Counted from the first letter of the stretch, positions 1-8,389 are shown. The stretch is 64,000 nt of DNA from Streptomyces humi (GCF_001005085.2 NZ_LBMU02000002.1:89076-153075), one strand, 5' to 3'. Made by a program: numbers and translations. Notes: generated by a model from the sequence alone, not told the origin.

Positions 1-906
1 GTCAGCAAGCCGGAGTCCGTCGTCGCGATGGAGACCCTTGCCAAGTCCTATCCCGGGCAGGGCAGCCAGCCCATCGACGTGATCACCCCGCAGGGGCGCG
101 CCGACGAGACCCTCGCGGCCGTGCGCGGCACACCGGGCGTCGGCAGCGCGGAGAAGGGACGTACGGGAGACGGCTGGACCGAGATCTCCGTCTTCGCGAA
201 GAGCGCACCCCAGTCGGCGGCGGAGACCGCCACCATCAACTCCCTGCGAGGCAGACTGAAGGGCTCCTACGTCGGCGGGGACAGCGCACAGCAGATCGAC
301 CTGGAGGCCACCAACGCCCGGGACACGAAGATCGTCGTACCGCTCGTCCTCGTCTCCGTGCTGCTCATCCTGATCGGGCTGCTGCGGAGTCTGGTCGCAC
401 CGCTGCTCCTGGTGGTCGCGGTCGTCGCGGTGTGGGGCGCCTCCCTCGGGATCGGCGGACTGGTCTTCGAACCGCTCCTCGGCCTGGAGGGCACCGATCC
501 GGGGCTCGGACTGCTGTCCTTCGTGTTCCTGGTCGCCCTCGGCGTCGACTACGGCATCTTCCTCATGCACCGGATGAGGGAGGAGTCCCTGGCGGGAGCG
601 GAACCGGCCGCGGCGGCACTCACCGCGCTGCGCACCACCGGCGGTGTCATCGCCTCCGCCGGCCTCGTCCTCGCCGCGACCTTCGCCGTGCTGACGAACA
701 TGGGCCTGGTGCAACTGGTCCAGCTCGGCTTCGTGATCGCCGTCGGCGTCCTGCTCGACACCTTCCTCGTACGGACGTACCTGGTGACCAGCGCGAGCGT
801 CGCCCTGGGCCGCAAGGTGTGGTGGCCGGGCGTGCTCTCACGGGAGTTCGGGCCGGCCGAACCGACCGAGCCGCCACGGCAGCCGGAAACCGTCGGCGCA
901 CCCTGA
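1..906 (+). CDS. MMPL family transporter, C-terminal part (truncated by window edge)
   Basis: This is the last third of an RND/MMPL-type membrane exporter, a family that moves lipids or drugs across the plasma membrane by proton exchange. The frame is open from base 1, so the true start lies outside the window. Roughly 35% of the visible part is a periplasmic loop. A cluster of five or so membrane segments follows (VVPLVLVSVLLILIGLL onward), including the family signature GVDYGIFLMHRMREE in the second half, whose Asp-Tyr lies in the proton relay. The C-terminus ends with the usual VRTYLV...GRKVWWPG segment. A two-component system follows 0.2 kb downstream on the same strand, which suggests regulated expression. 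Substrate cannot be read from the sequence. Confidence 0.9.
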   Translation, partial: VSKPESVVAMETLAKSYPGQGSQPIDVITPQGRADETLAAVRGTPGVGSAEKGRTGDGWTEISVFAKSAPQSAAETATINSLRGRLKGSYVGGDSAQQIDLEATNARDTKIVVPLVLVSVLLILIGLLRSLVAPLLLVVAVVAVWGASLGIGGLVFEPLLGLEGTDPGLGLLSFVFLVALGVDYGIFLMHRMREESLAGAEPAAAALTALRTTGGVIASAGLVLAATFAVLTNMGLVQLVQLGFVIAVGVLLDTFLVRTYLVTSASVALGRKVWWPGVLSREFGPAEPTEPPRQPETVGAP

Positions 907-1089
907 GCACGTCGGGCGAACGCCTCGATCGAGCACTTGATCCGGCGGGCCCGCCCGGGTGTCTCTCCTTCCGGAGCGGCACCCGGGTTCCCGCACGAGT
1001 ACCGGAAGATGGAGCCGTGGAGGAACGGGGAACGACCACAGGGGTACGCGACCGGTCGGCGGCGGAGACGACGGCCGGTGGCGGCGGGC

Positions 1090-1125
1090 GGTCCCCTCGC
1101 GTCGAGCGGTCCCCTCGCGTCGAGC
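1090..1125 (+). repeat. 18-bp direct tandem repeat just before the kinase start
   Basis: Two perfect copies of GGTCCCCTCGCGTCGAGC stand head to tail and end 5 bases before the ATG at 1131. If translation begins at the upstream in-frame GTG (1017), the repeat encodes RSPRVE twice. If it begins at 1131, the repeat lies in the leader and displaces any Shine-Dalgarno sequence. Confidence 0.8.
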
Positions 1126-1130
1126 GCATC

Positions 1131-2402
1131 ATGTCCGCCGTCAACCGCGAACCGCTCACCGCACCGCACCGCGCCCGCAACGACGCGGTCCTCGCGCCGG
1201 GCGTCGCCGTGCTCGCCGCAGCCATCGCGCTGATGGGCGGCGAAGGGATCAGGCCCGACCATCTCAGCTGGACACTGCTGCTCGCCGGGCACGTGCCCCT
1301 GGTATGGCGGCGGCGCAGTCCGTTGGTGGCCCTGCTCGGGGTGGTGGCCTGCATGGCTCCGTACTACGCCCTCGACTACGACCCCGCCCTGCCCGTCCCC
1401 GCGACCGTCCTGGCGCTCTACACCGTCGCGGCGACCGGCGCCGTGCGCCGCACGCTGCTCACCGGTGTCGCCGTCCTCGTCCCGACACTGATCGGCAACG
1501 GCCTCACCGACCCGGAGGGGGCGCTGGAGTCCCTGGAGATCTCCGGCTGGATCATCGCGGTCCTGTTCATCGGTATCGCCGTCCGCTACTACCGCTTGTA
1601 CGTCGCCTCCATCGTCGAACGGGCCGAACGGGCCGAACGCACCCGGGAGGAGGAGGCCAGGCGCCGCGTCGCCGAGGAACGGCTGCGGATGGCCCGTGAC
1701 CTGCACGACCTGCTCGCCCACAGCATCACCCTCATCGGCGTGCAGGCGTCCGTGGCGGCCCACGTCCTCACCGCCGACCCCGAGCGCCTCGACCGCAAGG
1801 CCGTCGCCCAGGCACTGGACGACATCGCGGGGACCTGCCGGATCGCCCGGGGGGAACTGCGGACGACGCTGGCGGTGCTGCGGGCGCATGACACGGCCGT
1901 GGGAGGGGGCGCGGATCCGGCAGCGGGGGCCGGTTCCGTGTCCGGTTCCGTGTCCGGGGCCGAGGACATGCGGGGGCCGCTGCCCGGGATCGACGGACTG
2001 GCCGGTCTCGCGGAGACCGGCCGGGTGGCCGGGGCCAAGGTCGAGCTGTCCGTCCGCGCGGACGGCATCCCGCCCTCCGTGGGCGCCGCCGCGTACCGGA
2101 TCGTGCAGGAGGCGCTCACCAACGCCGTACGGCACGGTGGCCGCGAGGACCTCACCGTGCGGGTGGGTCTGTGGACCGCGGACGGCGCACTGCGGGTGAG
2201 CGTCAGGGACGACGGGACGGGCGGGGACGCCGGCTCGGGCCGCGGGACGGGGCGGTCCGACGGCACGCCGGGGTTCGGGCTCGTCGGAATGCGGGAGCGG
2301 GCCCGCAGCGTGGGCGGCACACTGGACGCCGGTCCAGGACCCGCCGAGGGCTTCGAGGTGACCGCCACACTGCCGCTGTCCCGGGAGGGCGAGGTCCGAT
2401 GA
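1131..2402 (+). CDS. NarL-type sensor histidine kinase
   Basis: Membrane sensor kinase of a two-component system, about 423 aa from ATG 1131. The N-terminal 150 residues hold four to five hydrophobic segments. A basic/acidic coiled linker (ERAERAERTREEEARRR) follows. The HisKA_3 dimerisation box MARDLHDLLAHSITLIG, near residue 190, carries the phosphorylated His. The ATPase domain shows the N box (IVQEALTNAVRHGG) and G box (GFGLVGMRERARSVGG), with a Gly/Ser-rich insert between them. The stop overlaps the regulator start (ATGA), so the two are co-translated. The start is uncertain: no good ribosome site precedes 1131, and GTG 1017 would add 38 residues. Confidence 0.92.
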   Translation: MSAVNREPLTAPHRARNDAVLAPGVAVLAAAIALMGGEGIRPDHLSWTLLLAGHVPLVWRRRSPLVALLGVVACMAPYYALDYDPALPVPATVLALYTVAATGAVRRTLLTGVAVLVPTLIGNGLTDPEGALESLEISGWIIAVLFIGIAVRYYRLYVASIVERAERAERTREEEARRRVAEERLRMARDLHDLLAHSITLIGVQASVAAHVLTADPERLDRKAVAQALDDIAGTCRIARGELRTTLAVLRAHDTAVGGGADPAAGAGSVSGSVSGAEDMRGPLPGIDGLAGLAETGRVAGAKVELSVRADGIPPSVGAAAYRIVQEALTNAVRHGGREDLTVRVGLWTADGALRVSVRDDGTGGDAGSGRGTGRSDGTPGFGLVGMRERARSVGGTLDAGPGPAEGFEVTATLPLSREGEVR

Positions 2403-3070
2403 CCATCCGCGTACTGCTGGCCGACGACCAGAACCTCGTACGGGCCTCCTTCGCGATGCTCGTCTCGTCGGCCGGCGACATGGAGGTCGTCGCCGAGGCG
2501 GCCACCGGGAGGGAGGCCGTCGCGCTGGCCCGGTCGGCGCGGGCCGATCTCGTCGTGATGGACGTCCGCATGCCCGACCTCGACGGGATCGAGGCGACCC
2601 GGCTCATCGCCGCCGACGAGGATCTCGCGGGGGTGAAGGTGCTCGTCCTGACGACGTACGAGACCGATGAGAACATCGTGGAGGCACTGCGGGCCGGGGC
2701 GTCCGGCTTCCTCGTGAAGGACATCAGGCCGGCCGAACTCCTCGACGCCATCCGGACGGTGGCCGCGGGCGAGTCCCTCCTCTCACCCGGTCCCACCTCG
2801 CGGCTGATCGCCCGCTTTCTGCGCGCGCCGAACACCGCGACGACATCCGCGGTGGGCGGGCCGAGCGGGCTGTCCGAACGGGAACGCCAGGTGCTCGTGC
2901 TGGTCGCGCGCGGTCTCAACAACTCGGAGATCGCGGACGCGTTGGGACTCAGCCCGCTGACCGCGAAGACCCATGTCAGCAGGATCATGGGCAAGTTGGG
3001 GGCGCGGGACCGGGCACAGCTGGTGATCGTGGCGTACGAGTCGGGGCTTGTGATACCTGGGACTGTCTGA
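2399..3070 (+). CDS. LuxR/NarL-family response regulator
   Basis: DNA-binding partner of the kinase just upstream, 223 aa. The receiver domain spans residues 1-120, with the acidic pocket DD near residue 10, the phospho-acceptor Asp in VVMDVRMPDLDG, the Thr of VLTTYE and the Lys of FLVKDIRP. The C-terminal helix-turn-helix (LSEREROVL-like region through NNSEIADALGLSPLTAKTHVSRIMGKL) is a standard LuxR fold. The ATG lies inside the kinase stop codon, giving translational coupling. The MMPL exporter upstream is the obvious candidate target, by position only. Confidence 0.95.
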   Translation: MTIRVLLADDQNLVRASFAMLVSSAGDMEVVAEAATGREAVALARSARADLVVMDVRMPDLDGIEATRLIAADEDLAGVKVLVLTTYETDENIVEALRAGASGFLVKDIRPAELLDAIRTVAAGESLLSPGPTSRLIARFLRAPNTATTSAVGGPSGLSERERQVLVLVARGLNNSEIADALGLSPLTAKTHVSRIMGKLGARDRAQLVIVAYESGLVIPGTV

Positions 3071-3096
3071 GTTCGGGCCGACTTCGGGTCGGGTTC

Positions 3097-3327
3097 AGGT
3101 TGCTTTCCGGGGGCCGAGGCGGCGTGATCCGCTTCGGTCAAGCCGTGTCGGGGCGTCCACCGCACGCCGACCGTCGGGGAACCGGCATGCGACTGCTCGT
3201 CGGTGCTGCTGAACTCTGCTGGGTGGATGCCAAGCCGGTTCAGTTCCTCCCACAGGCCGGCCAGGGTCTCGTCGGGATCGAACCGGAACTCGCTTTCGGG
3301 AACGCGCCAGAACGTCCAGCCGTGGTC
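3097..3327 (-). pseudogene. Remnant of a large helicase/nuclease C-terminus
   Basis: Reading the minus strand from 3330 gives PDHGWTFWRVPESEFRFDP, then DETLAGLWEELNRLGIHP. This strongly resembles the extreme C-terminus of the very large AAA/superfamily I helicase proteins of actinomycetes (DUF4011/DUF3320 type, ending GWxFWRVxESxF...LWxxLxxxGI). The segment has no start, lies out of frame with the GNAT gene immediately before it, and has no stop of its own. It runs on into sequence antisense to the response regulator. I interpret it as the surviving tail of a deleted gene, and the family assignment is from memory of the motif. About 250 bases here hold nothing else recognisable. Confidence 0.45.
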
Positions 3328-3787
3328 AGGGCCGTGAGACGTTGAGCGGTAGGGGTCGGTGGAAGACGGCCATGGCCCGGCCGGGGCCGTTGTAGTCGTC
3401 GACGATCTTCGCGTCGAAGCCGAGGCGGCGGTGGAAGGCGATCGAGCCGGTGTTCTCGACTGACGTGATCGCCTTCAGCCGGCGTGCGCCGTGCCGTTCC
3501 GCGGCTTCAGCGAACGCCGCGTACAAGCGACGCCCGAGACCTGTGCCACGGGCGTCGTCCCGCGTGGCGATCAGGTGCACGTACCCGGTGCCGTCCGGGG
3601 TGACGAACCCGAAGACGTACCCGCGGATTCCGTCCTCGGCTCGGGCGACCAGGCAGGTGGTACCGAACTCCTGCACCAGGGCCAGAAGGTGCAGCGCCCG
3701 AAGGTCACGGTCGCCCCAGTAGCGGGAGTGGTCAGTCAGGACCTGGTGGAAGTCGGCCACCGCGGCCGGTGCGATGTGTGTCCCCAT
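3326..3787 (-). CDS. GNAT family N-acetyltransferase
   Basis: Predicted acetyl-CoA dependent N-acetyltransferase of about 153 aa. The acetyl-CoA pyrophosphate loop is seen in LIATRDDARGTGLGRRLYAAF, where RxxGxG/A is RGTGLG. The C-terminal half shows the usual VENTGSIAFHRRLGFDAKIVDDY helix and strand. Two in-frame ATGs exist (3787 and 3799), neither with a strong ribosome site, and I chose the shorter. It is divergent from the P-loop kinase gene starting at 3822, with only about 35 bases between starts, so the promoters must overlap one of the two genes. The substrate is unknown. Confidence 0.85.
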   Translation of the reverse strand: MGTHIAPAAVADFHQVLTDHSRYWGDRDLRALHLLALVQEFGTTCLVARAEDGIRGYVFGFVTPDGTGYVHLIATRDDARGTGLGRRLYAAFAEAAERHGARRLKAITSVENTGSIAFHRRLGFDAKIVDDYNGPGRAMAVFHRPLPLNVSRP

Positions 3788-3821
3788 GGCGACGATCATG
3801 GCAGGCTGGGACCCTGGCCGG

Positions 3822-4490
3822 ATGCTGTTCAAGCTGACGGGATCCAGTTGTTCGGGCAAGACGACACTCGCTTCGTCGGTGGCCGGCCGGCTCCGGCAGG
3901 TCGCCGTGCACGACTTCGACGAGGTCGGCGTGCCGGAGCGGCCCGATCGCCAGTGGCGCCACCGCATGACCGAACACTGGGTGCGTCGCGCGCTGGAATA
4001 CCAGGACCGCGGGATCGACCTGCTGCTGACGGGGCAGTCCCCGCTCGGTGAAGTCCTGGCCGCTCCCTCCGCGCCGCTGCTGGCGGGGATCGCCGTGTGT
4101 CTGATCGACGTCGCCGACGACGTCCGGCGCGACCGGCTCGCCGTGCGTGACGCCGGCCGGTGGGACGGCGCCGCCGTCGATGCCTTCATCGGCTGGGCCG
4201 CCTGGCACCGCGGGCATGCCCACGACCCCCGCCATCGGCCGGACGTCGTCACGAGCGGCGGTTGGCCGGAGATGGTCTGGCACCGGTGGACGGGATGGAC
4301 CGCCGAGGATCCACGTTGGCGCACCCACCTGCTCGACACCACCGGCCGGCCGGTGACGGAGTCGGTTGACCAGGTGCAGCGGTGGGTGACCGGGCAACGC
4401 GACGCGTACCGCGCGGGCCGGCTGCCCCTGGGCCATGGCTGGCAGGACAGGCCGGTCCTCCCCACTGACCGCCGCGCCTCGTCCACTTGA
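3822..4490 (+). CDS. P-loop kinase/AAA-type ATP-binding protein
   Basis: Soluble nucleotide-binding protein of 222 aa starting MLFKLTGSSCSGKTTLASS, a textbook Walker A loop in the first 15 residues. The rest resembles small-molecule or nucleoside kinases: an Asp-rich strand (AVHDFDEVGVPERPDRQW), a strand followed by GQSPLGE, and an Arg-rich lid (DVRRDRLAVRDAGRWDG). The start at 3822 puts the P-loop at the N-terminus as usual for this fold. Further upstream in-frame ATGs would run into the divergent GNAT gene. The phosphate acceptor is not predictable. Confidence 0.8.
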   Translation: MLFKLTGSSCSGKTTLASSVAGRLRQVAVHDFDEVGVPERPDRQWRHRMTEHWVRRALEYQDRGIDLLLTGQSPLGEVLAAPSAPLLAGIAVCLIDVADDVRRDRLAVRDAGRWDGAAVDAFIGWAAWHRGHAHDPRHRPDVVTSGGWPEMVWHRWTGWTAEDPRWRTHLLDTTGRPVTESVDQVQRWVTGQRDAYRAGRLPLGHGWQDRPVLPTDRRASST

Positions 4491-4560
4491 CCGGCGGTCA
4501 CGGGCCGGTTCCGGGCACGACCCGCGGGAGAGCGGCACTGCGGTCGCCGGGCACCGGTCT

Positions 4561-4628
4561 CCGGACGCCGGACGCCGGACGCCGGACGCCGGACGCCGGA
4601 CGCCGGACGCCGGACGCCGGACGCCGGA
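4561..4628. repeat. 7-bp tandem repeat (CCGGACG), nine full copies
   Basis: CCGGACG is repeated nine times without mismatch, followed by a partial tenth. It sits in the 154-base spacer between two convergent genes and overlaps no coding sequence. The period is not a multiple of three, so it is free to vary in copy number by slippage. Confidence 0.95.
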
Positions 4629-4644
4629 GCCTGGAGTGACCAGC

Positions 4645-5370
4645 TCACTTCGTCAAGGGCAGGCACTCGGCGAGCAGGGCGACGACATCGCGCCAGGCCC
4701 GCTGCGCGTGCCGTGGGTGGTGGCCGACGCCGGGGACCACGGGCTGGTCGACGGGTGGGTGGTGGAAGGCGTGCAGGGCGCCACCGTAGACCACGAGGCG
4801 CCAGTCGACGCCCGCGGCCTGCATCTCGGCGGCGAACGCGTCCCGTTGGGCGGGCGGCATGATCGGGTCTTCCGAACCGACCCCGGCCCACACCGGGCAG
4901 CGAATGCGTGCCGCCTCGCCCGGTCGGCCCGTGGTCAGCGCGTTGACCGTCCCGATGGCCCGCAGGTTGACGCCGTCGCGCCCGAGTTCCAGCCCGATGG
5001 CGCCCCCGGTGCCGTAGCCGACGGCGGCGATCCGGTCGGGGTCGGTGCGCGGTTCGGCACGCAGCACGTCGAACGCCGCGTGGCCGATGTCCCGCATCCG
5101 GTCGGGGTCGGCGAGCAGCGGCATGCAACGGGCCAGCATCTCCTCGGGGTCGCGCAGGTAGCGCCCGCCGTGGAGGTCGAAGGCGAGCGCCACGTATCCC
5201 AGCTCGGCGAGCGCGTCGGCCCGGCGGCGCTCGACGTCGCCGAGCCCCGGGCCCTCTGGTCCGAGCAGCACCGCGGGCCGGCGACCGGCACCGGCCGGGA
5301 GCGCGAGGTGCCCGGTCATCGTCAGGCCGTCGGCGGGGTACCGGACCGTGCACGTGGTGATCGTCGTCAT
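4645..5370 (-). CDS. Dienelactone hydrolase family protein lacking the usual nucleophile
   Basis: An alpha/beta-hydrolase of 241 aa with the dienelactone-hydrolase layout: an N-terminal beta strand pair, PAVLLGPEGPGL for the oxyanion side, YVALAFDLHGGRYL, an acid region GVGSEDPIMPPAQ and a C-terminal His in YGGALHAFHHP. In the family the nucleophile is Cys or Ser in GxCxGG, but here the elbow reads VGYGTGGAIGLELG with Gly at that position. Related actinobacterial proteins may share this, so it may be a distinct subgroup rather than a defect. The start (ATG 5370) was chosen because the residues upstream have no family character. Confidence 0.85.
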   Translation of the reverse strand: MTTITTCTVRYPADGLTMTGHLALPAGAGRRPAVLLGPEGPGLGDVERRRADALAELGYVALAFDLHGGRYLRDPEEMLARCMPLLADPDRMRDIGHAAFDVLRAEPRTDPDRIAAVGYGTGGAIGLELGRDGVNLRAIGTVNALTTGRPGEAARIRCPVWAGVGSEDPIMPPAQRDAFAAEMQAAGVDWRLVVYGGALHAFHHPPVDQPVVPGVGHHPRHAQRAWRDVVALLAECLPLTK

Positions 5371-5545
5371 GAGACCGGACGGTAGTGACCGTCGACCCCG
5401 GTCGGGCCGGTGTTCTGCCGCCGGCAGAGCAGCGCGGGTGCCCGCGGCCGTCATGACCCGCATCGGCGACGGTGGGGCCGCTCCCCCTTGACGGCCCCAC
5501 CGGGCGCCCGGCCCGTGCCGTGCTCACCCTCTCCGGCGTCCGGGC

Positions 5546-5959
5546 TCAGCAGCTGGCGAGCCACTTGTGGGACAGCACCTTGAGGCCGGGGCCGCCGCTG
5601 ACGCCTGGGCCCTTCACGCCCTGTCCTATGCAGCCGAGATACCCCGAGTAGCCCGCTCCGGAATAGAGGCCGACCCCTTCGTACGAGGAAGAAGTCCCGT
5701 GGTTGTAGACCGACTTGACGTTGCGGTCGTCGGCCCATGAACACGTCACGGTCCCGCTGGTCCAGTCGCTGTCGGCGTTGCTCCAACTGCATCGGTTCCC
5801 GGTGTAGTTGATCTGGTCCCAGACGCACAGGCTGCCGGAAGGGCAGTCACTCGCGGCGGCCTCGGCCGAACTCGGTGCCAACAGGCCCAGAGCCGCCACC
5901 GTGGCGGCGACGACGGTCACGCTCAGAGTCCCGCGGACGGTGCGAGTTGTGACGTTCAT
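5546..5959 (-). CDS. Secreted peptidase-inhibitor I36 / beta-gamma-crystallin-like protein
   Basis: Small exported protein of 137 aa. Residues 1-35 form a Sec signal peptide (TRTVRGTLSV, hydrophobic VVAATVAALGLLA, cleavage near SAEAA). The mature part begins SDCPSGSLCVWDQINYTGNRC, the typical Greek-key start of Streptomyces I36-type metalloprotease inhibitors. It contains six cysteines, probably in three disulfides. AAAGGA is placed 6 bases before ATG 5959. It is divergent from the FKBP gene, with a structured 248-bp spacer between them. The family includes the subtilisin and metalloprotease inhibitor SMPI, but the target here is unknown. Confidence 0.85.
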   Translation of the reverse strand: MNVTTRTVRGTLSVTVVAATVAALGLLAPSSAEAAASDCPSGSLCVWDQINYTGNRCSWSNADSDWTSGTVTCSWADDRNVKSVYNHGTSSSYEGVGLYSGAGYSGYLGCIGQGVKGPGVSGGPGLKVLSHKWLASC

Positions 5960-6120
5960 TCATGGTCCTTTCCCGTGAGTGGCCCTTCCGGCGGAGACCA
6001 CGTCTCGGGCCGGCCCTTCGGCGGTGCGCGCACCGATCGTGGAATGCCGACCTTGTCGAAACCTTGTCCGCGGCGGGCGGGTAGATCTCCGCCGGACGGT
6101 CCGGGCCCGCGCGCGGCGTG

Positions 6121-6171
6121 TCAGGAGGGGTGACCGCGTCGAGACAGAGTCGACGTGCCACCCTCTCCTGA
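6121..6171. repeat. Large imperfect inverted repeat between divergent genes
   Basis: Outer arms TCAGGAG (6121-6127) and CTCCTGA (6165-6171) pair perfectly. GGTG/CACC (6129-6132 with 6159-6162) continues the stem, and CGTCGA/TCGACG (6137-6142 with 6150-6155) forms an inner stem. It lies 36 bases upstream of the FKBP start and could be a leader hairpin or a repressor site. Confidence 0.55.
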
Positions 6172-6207
6172 AAGAACCGGCTACCGACGGAGTGTGGTGA
6201 GGCTGCC

Positions 6208-6612
6208 ATGAGCGGACTGACGAAACCCCAGGTCGACGTTCCGGAGGGGGACGCTCCCACCGAGCTGGCCGTCCGGGACCTGGTCGTCGGGGACGGGGCT
6301 GAGGTGAAGCCGGGCATGGTGGTCAGGGTCCACTATGTCGGGGTGACCTTTGAGACCGGGAAGGAGTTCGATTCCTCCTGGGAACGCGGCCAGCCGTTCA
6401 AGTTCGCCCTGGGCAGCGGCAAGGTCATCAAGGGCTGGGACCGCGGGGTGAGGGGGATGAAGGTCGGCGGCCGCCGCGAGATCATCGTTCCCCCGCGTCT
6501 CGGCTACGGCAAGCAGTCGCCCTCGCCGTTGATCCCGGCGGGCTCGACCCTGGTCTTCGTGGTCGACCTGCTGGACTCGTATTCCGGCACGAGCGGGTGG
6601 AGCACCACCTAG
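6208..6612 (+). CDS. FKBP-type peptidyl-prolyl cis-trans isomerase
   Basis: A single-domain FKBP of 134 aa, predicted to speed proline isomerisation during protein folding in the cytoplasm (no signal peptide or lipobox). The conserved run from VRVHYVGVTFETGKEFDSS through VIKGWDRGVRGMKVGGRRE to PPRLGYGKQ and AGSTLVFVVDLLD covers the binding pocket residues (Tyr, Asp, Phe, Val-Ile, Trp, Tyr). A GGTGAGG ribosome site precedes ATG 6208. Residues 1-20 are an extra hydrophilic leader. Confidence 0.96.
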   Translation: MSGLTKPQVDVPEGDAPTELAVRDLVVGDGAEVKPGMVVRVHYVGVTFETGKEFDSSWERGQPFKFALGSGKVIKGWDRGVRGMKVGGRREIIVPPRLGYGKQSPSPLIPAGSTLVFVVDLLDSYSGTSGWSTT

Positions 6613-6661
6613 CCGCGCCGCGGTGGTGACGGCGGCGGGTGGATGACCGCACAATGCGCGG

Positions 6662-7144
6662 GTGGACAACAACGTCGTCATCCGTCCGGCCGTCCCCGAT
6701 GAACTGGACGTCGTCGCCGAACTCCGATGGCAGTGGATCCTGGAGAACCAGGACGCCGCCGTCACCGGGCGTACGGAGTTCGTGCGGCACTTCGTCACGT
6801 GGGCGAGGGAGAACACGTCGTCGCATCGCTGCATGGTCGTGGTCCGCGATGAGGTGGTCATCGGCATGGCCTGGCTGGCGGTGCTCCCGCGGGTGCCCAG
6901 CCCGCGTGCCCTGCACCGGGCATCGGGCGACCTCCAGTGCGTGTATGTCGTTCCCGGCGAACGCGGCGGCGGCCTGGGCGGCCGGCTCATCGACGCGGTC
7001 CTGGAGCGCGCTCGGGAACTCGGGCTCGAACGCGTCACCGTGCACTCCAGCCCCCGCGCGATCCCGGCCTACTCCCGCCACGGTTTCGAGTCATCGCCCC
7101 GTCTGCTGCACGCCCGTGTCGCCCGCACCACCTCCCGTCCGTGA
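6662..7144 (+). CDS. GNAT family N-acetyltransferase
   Basis: Acetyltransferase of 160 aa beginning at GTG 6662. Motif A is clear: LQCVYVVPGERGGGLGGRLIDAVLERARELG, with the acetyl-CoA loop ERGGGLGG. The C-terminal VHSSPRAIPAYSRHGFE matches motif B. The N-terminal VIRPAVPDELDVVAELR is the usual first strand and helix. It is preceded by FKBP with a 49-base gap and may share its transcript. The acceptor substrate is unknown. Confidence 0.88.
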   Translation: MDNNVVIRPAVPDELDVVAELRWQWILENQDAAVTGRTEFVRHFVTWARENTSSHRCMVVVRDEVVIGMAWLAVLPRVPSPRALHRASGDLQCVYVVPGERGGGLGGRLIDAVLERARELGLERVTVHSSPRAIPAYSRHGFESSPRLLHARVARTTSRP

Positions 7145-7294
7145 CAGCCGCCGAGGGGCTGCTTCGCCCCGTCGGCCCTCGGTCGCGGCCTTCTCCGCGG
7201 CGATCGCACGGCGGCGGGCGGTGACGAGCCCCACCCTGGCCCTGTTCACGGCACGCCGGGTCCGCGGGGGCCGGGTCACGTACTGTGGCTTCGC

Positions 7295-8212
7295 ATGACC
7301 GATGGCGGGATCGAGATCAGCGCGCAGCTGGTGCGCGATCTTCTCCAGGACCAGCATCCGGACCTCGCGGGGCTTCCCGTGCGCGAGGTGGCGGGCGGCT
7401 GGGGCAATCAGATGTGGCGGCTCGGGGACGAGTTGGCCGTGCGCATGCCGCGCATGGCAGGTACCCCGGACCTCCTGCGCAAGGAGTGCCGTTGGCTGCC
7501 GGTCCTGGCCCCGCGGCTGCCGCTCCCGGTGCCGACTCCGGTACGGATCGGTGAACCGTCCGCGCGCTTTCCGAGGCCCTGGAGCGTCATGACGTGGGTG
7601 CACGGCGAGCCGCTGGACCACAGCTCGATCAGCCGGGGCGACCACGCGGCCTGCACTCTGGCGGACTTCCTGCGGGCGCTCCATGTGGCGGCGCCCGCCG
7701 AGGCACCGGCCGGTTCGGACCGCGGCGCTCACCCCGGGAAGTGCACCGACGGCTTCGAGTACTTCCTCCAGGCCATCGCCCCCGGCGGCCTGGCCACCGA
7801 CGTCCGAGCCGTGCGGGCCGTCTGGGACGACGCTGTCGCGGCCCCCGAGTGGGCGGGCCCGCCGGTGTGGCTGCACGGTGACCTCCATCCCGCGAATGTC
7901 GTCGTCTCGGACGGAACGCTCTCGGGCGTGATCGACTTCGACGCCATGTTCGCCGGCGACCCGGCGTGGGACCTCGCGGCGGCCTGGCTGCTGCTGCCCG
8001 CGGGCGCGGGCCCCCGGTTCTTCGAGGCGTACGCGCACGCGGACGAGGCGACGGTCCGGCGTGCCCGGGGACTCGCCGCCATGAAGAGCCTCTTCCTCAT
8101 CCTCATGGGCCAGAACGGCGACCGGGGTCTTCCCGGCGGCAAGCCGGCCTGGGGACCCGCGGGCCGGGCGGCGCTCGGTCGGGTCACGTCCGGCTTCGGC
8201 CGGTCCTCCTGA
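7295..8212 (+). CDS. Aminoglycoside phosphotransferase (APH) family kinase
   Basis: Kinase-like fold of 305 aa with the hallmark catalytic segment VWLHGDLHPANVVV (HGDxxxxN) and the metal-binding IDFD in GVIDFDAMFAGDPAWDLA. The N-lobe shows GGWGNQMWRLGDELAVRMPR. It is close to the Streptomyces proteins annotated as aminoglycoside or macrolide phosphotransferase-like, most of which do not confer resistance, so the substrate is open. A -10-like TACTGT (7281-7286) stands 8 bases before ATG 7295 with no ribosome site, so a near-leaderless transcript is likely. Confidence 0.9.
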   Translation: MTDGGIEISAQLVRDLLQDQHPDLAGLPVREVAGGWGNQMWRLGDELAVRMPRMAGTPDLLRKECRWLPVLAPRLPLPVPTPVRIGEPSARFPRPWSVMTWVHGEPLDHSSISRGDHAACTLADFLRALHVAAPAEAPAGSDRGAHPGKCTDGFEYFLQAIAPGGLATDVRAVRAVWDDAVAAPEWAGPPVWLHGDLHPANVVVSDGTLSGVIDFDAMFAGDPAWDLAAAWLLLPAGAGPRFFEAYAHADEATVRRARGLAAMKSLFLILMGQNGDRGLPGGKPAWGPAGRAALGRVTSGFGRSS

Positions 8213-8389
8213 GCTCGCACGGGGCCGGGAATCACCGGCCGCGCCGCCCCGACCAAGGGAGTCGGGAAGAATCCGGGAGAATGAAAACGAGTCCGACGCC
8301 GGAACACCGGAACGCCCCGCGAGCTGTATAGTTCAGCCGTCAAATGCCGCTGTGGGCCCGCCAGTTCCGCGAATCGGGCCATCGCGGGC

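Noticed and set aside
3100..3345. Plus-strand frame between the response regulator and GNAT gene
   Set aside because: Overlaps the minus-strand helicase-like remnant, which shows real protein similarity; the plus frame does not.
4561..4628. Repeats as a possible CRISPR array
   Set aside because: The unit is 7 bp with no spacers; it is a simple tandem repeat. No cas genes are present.
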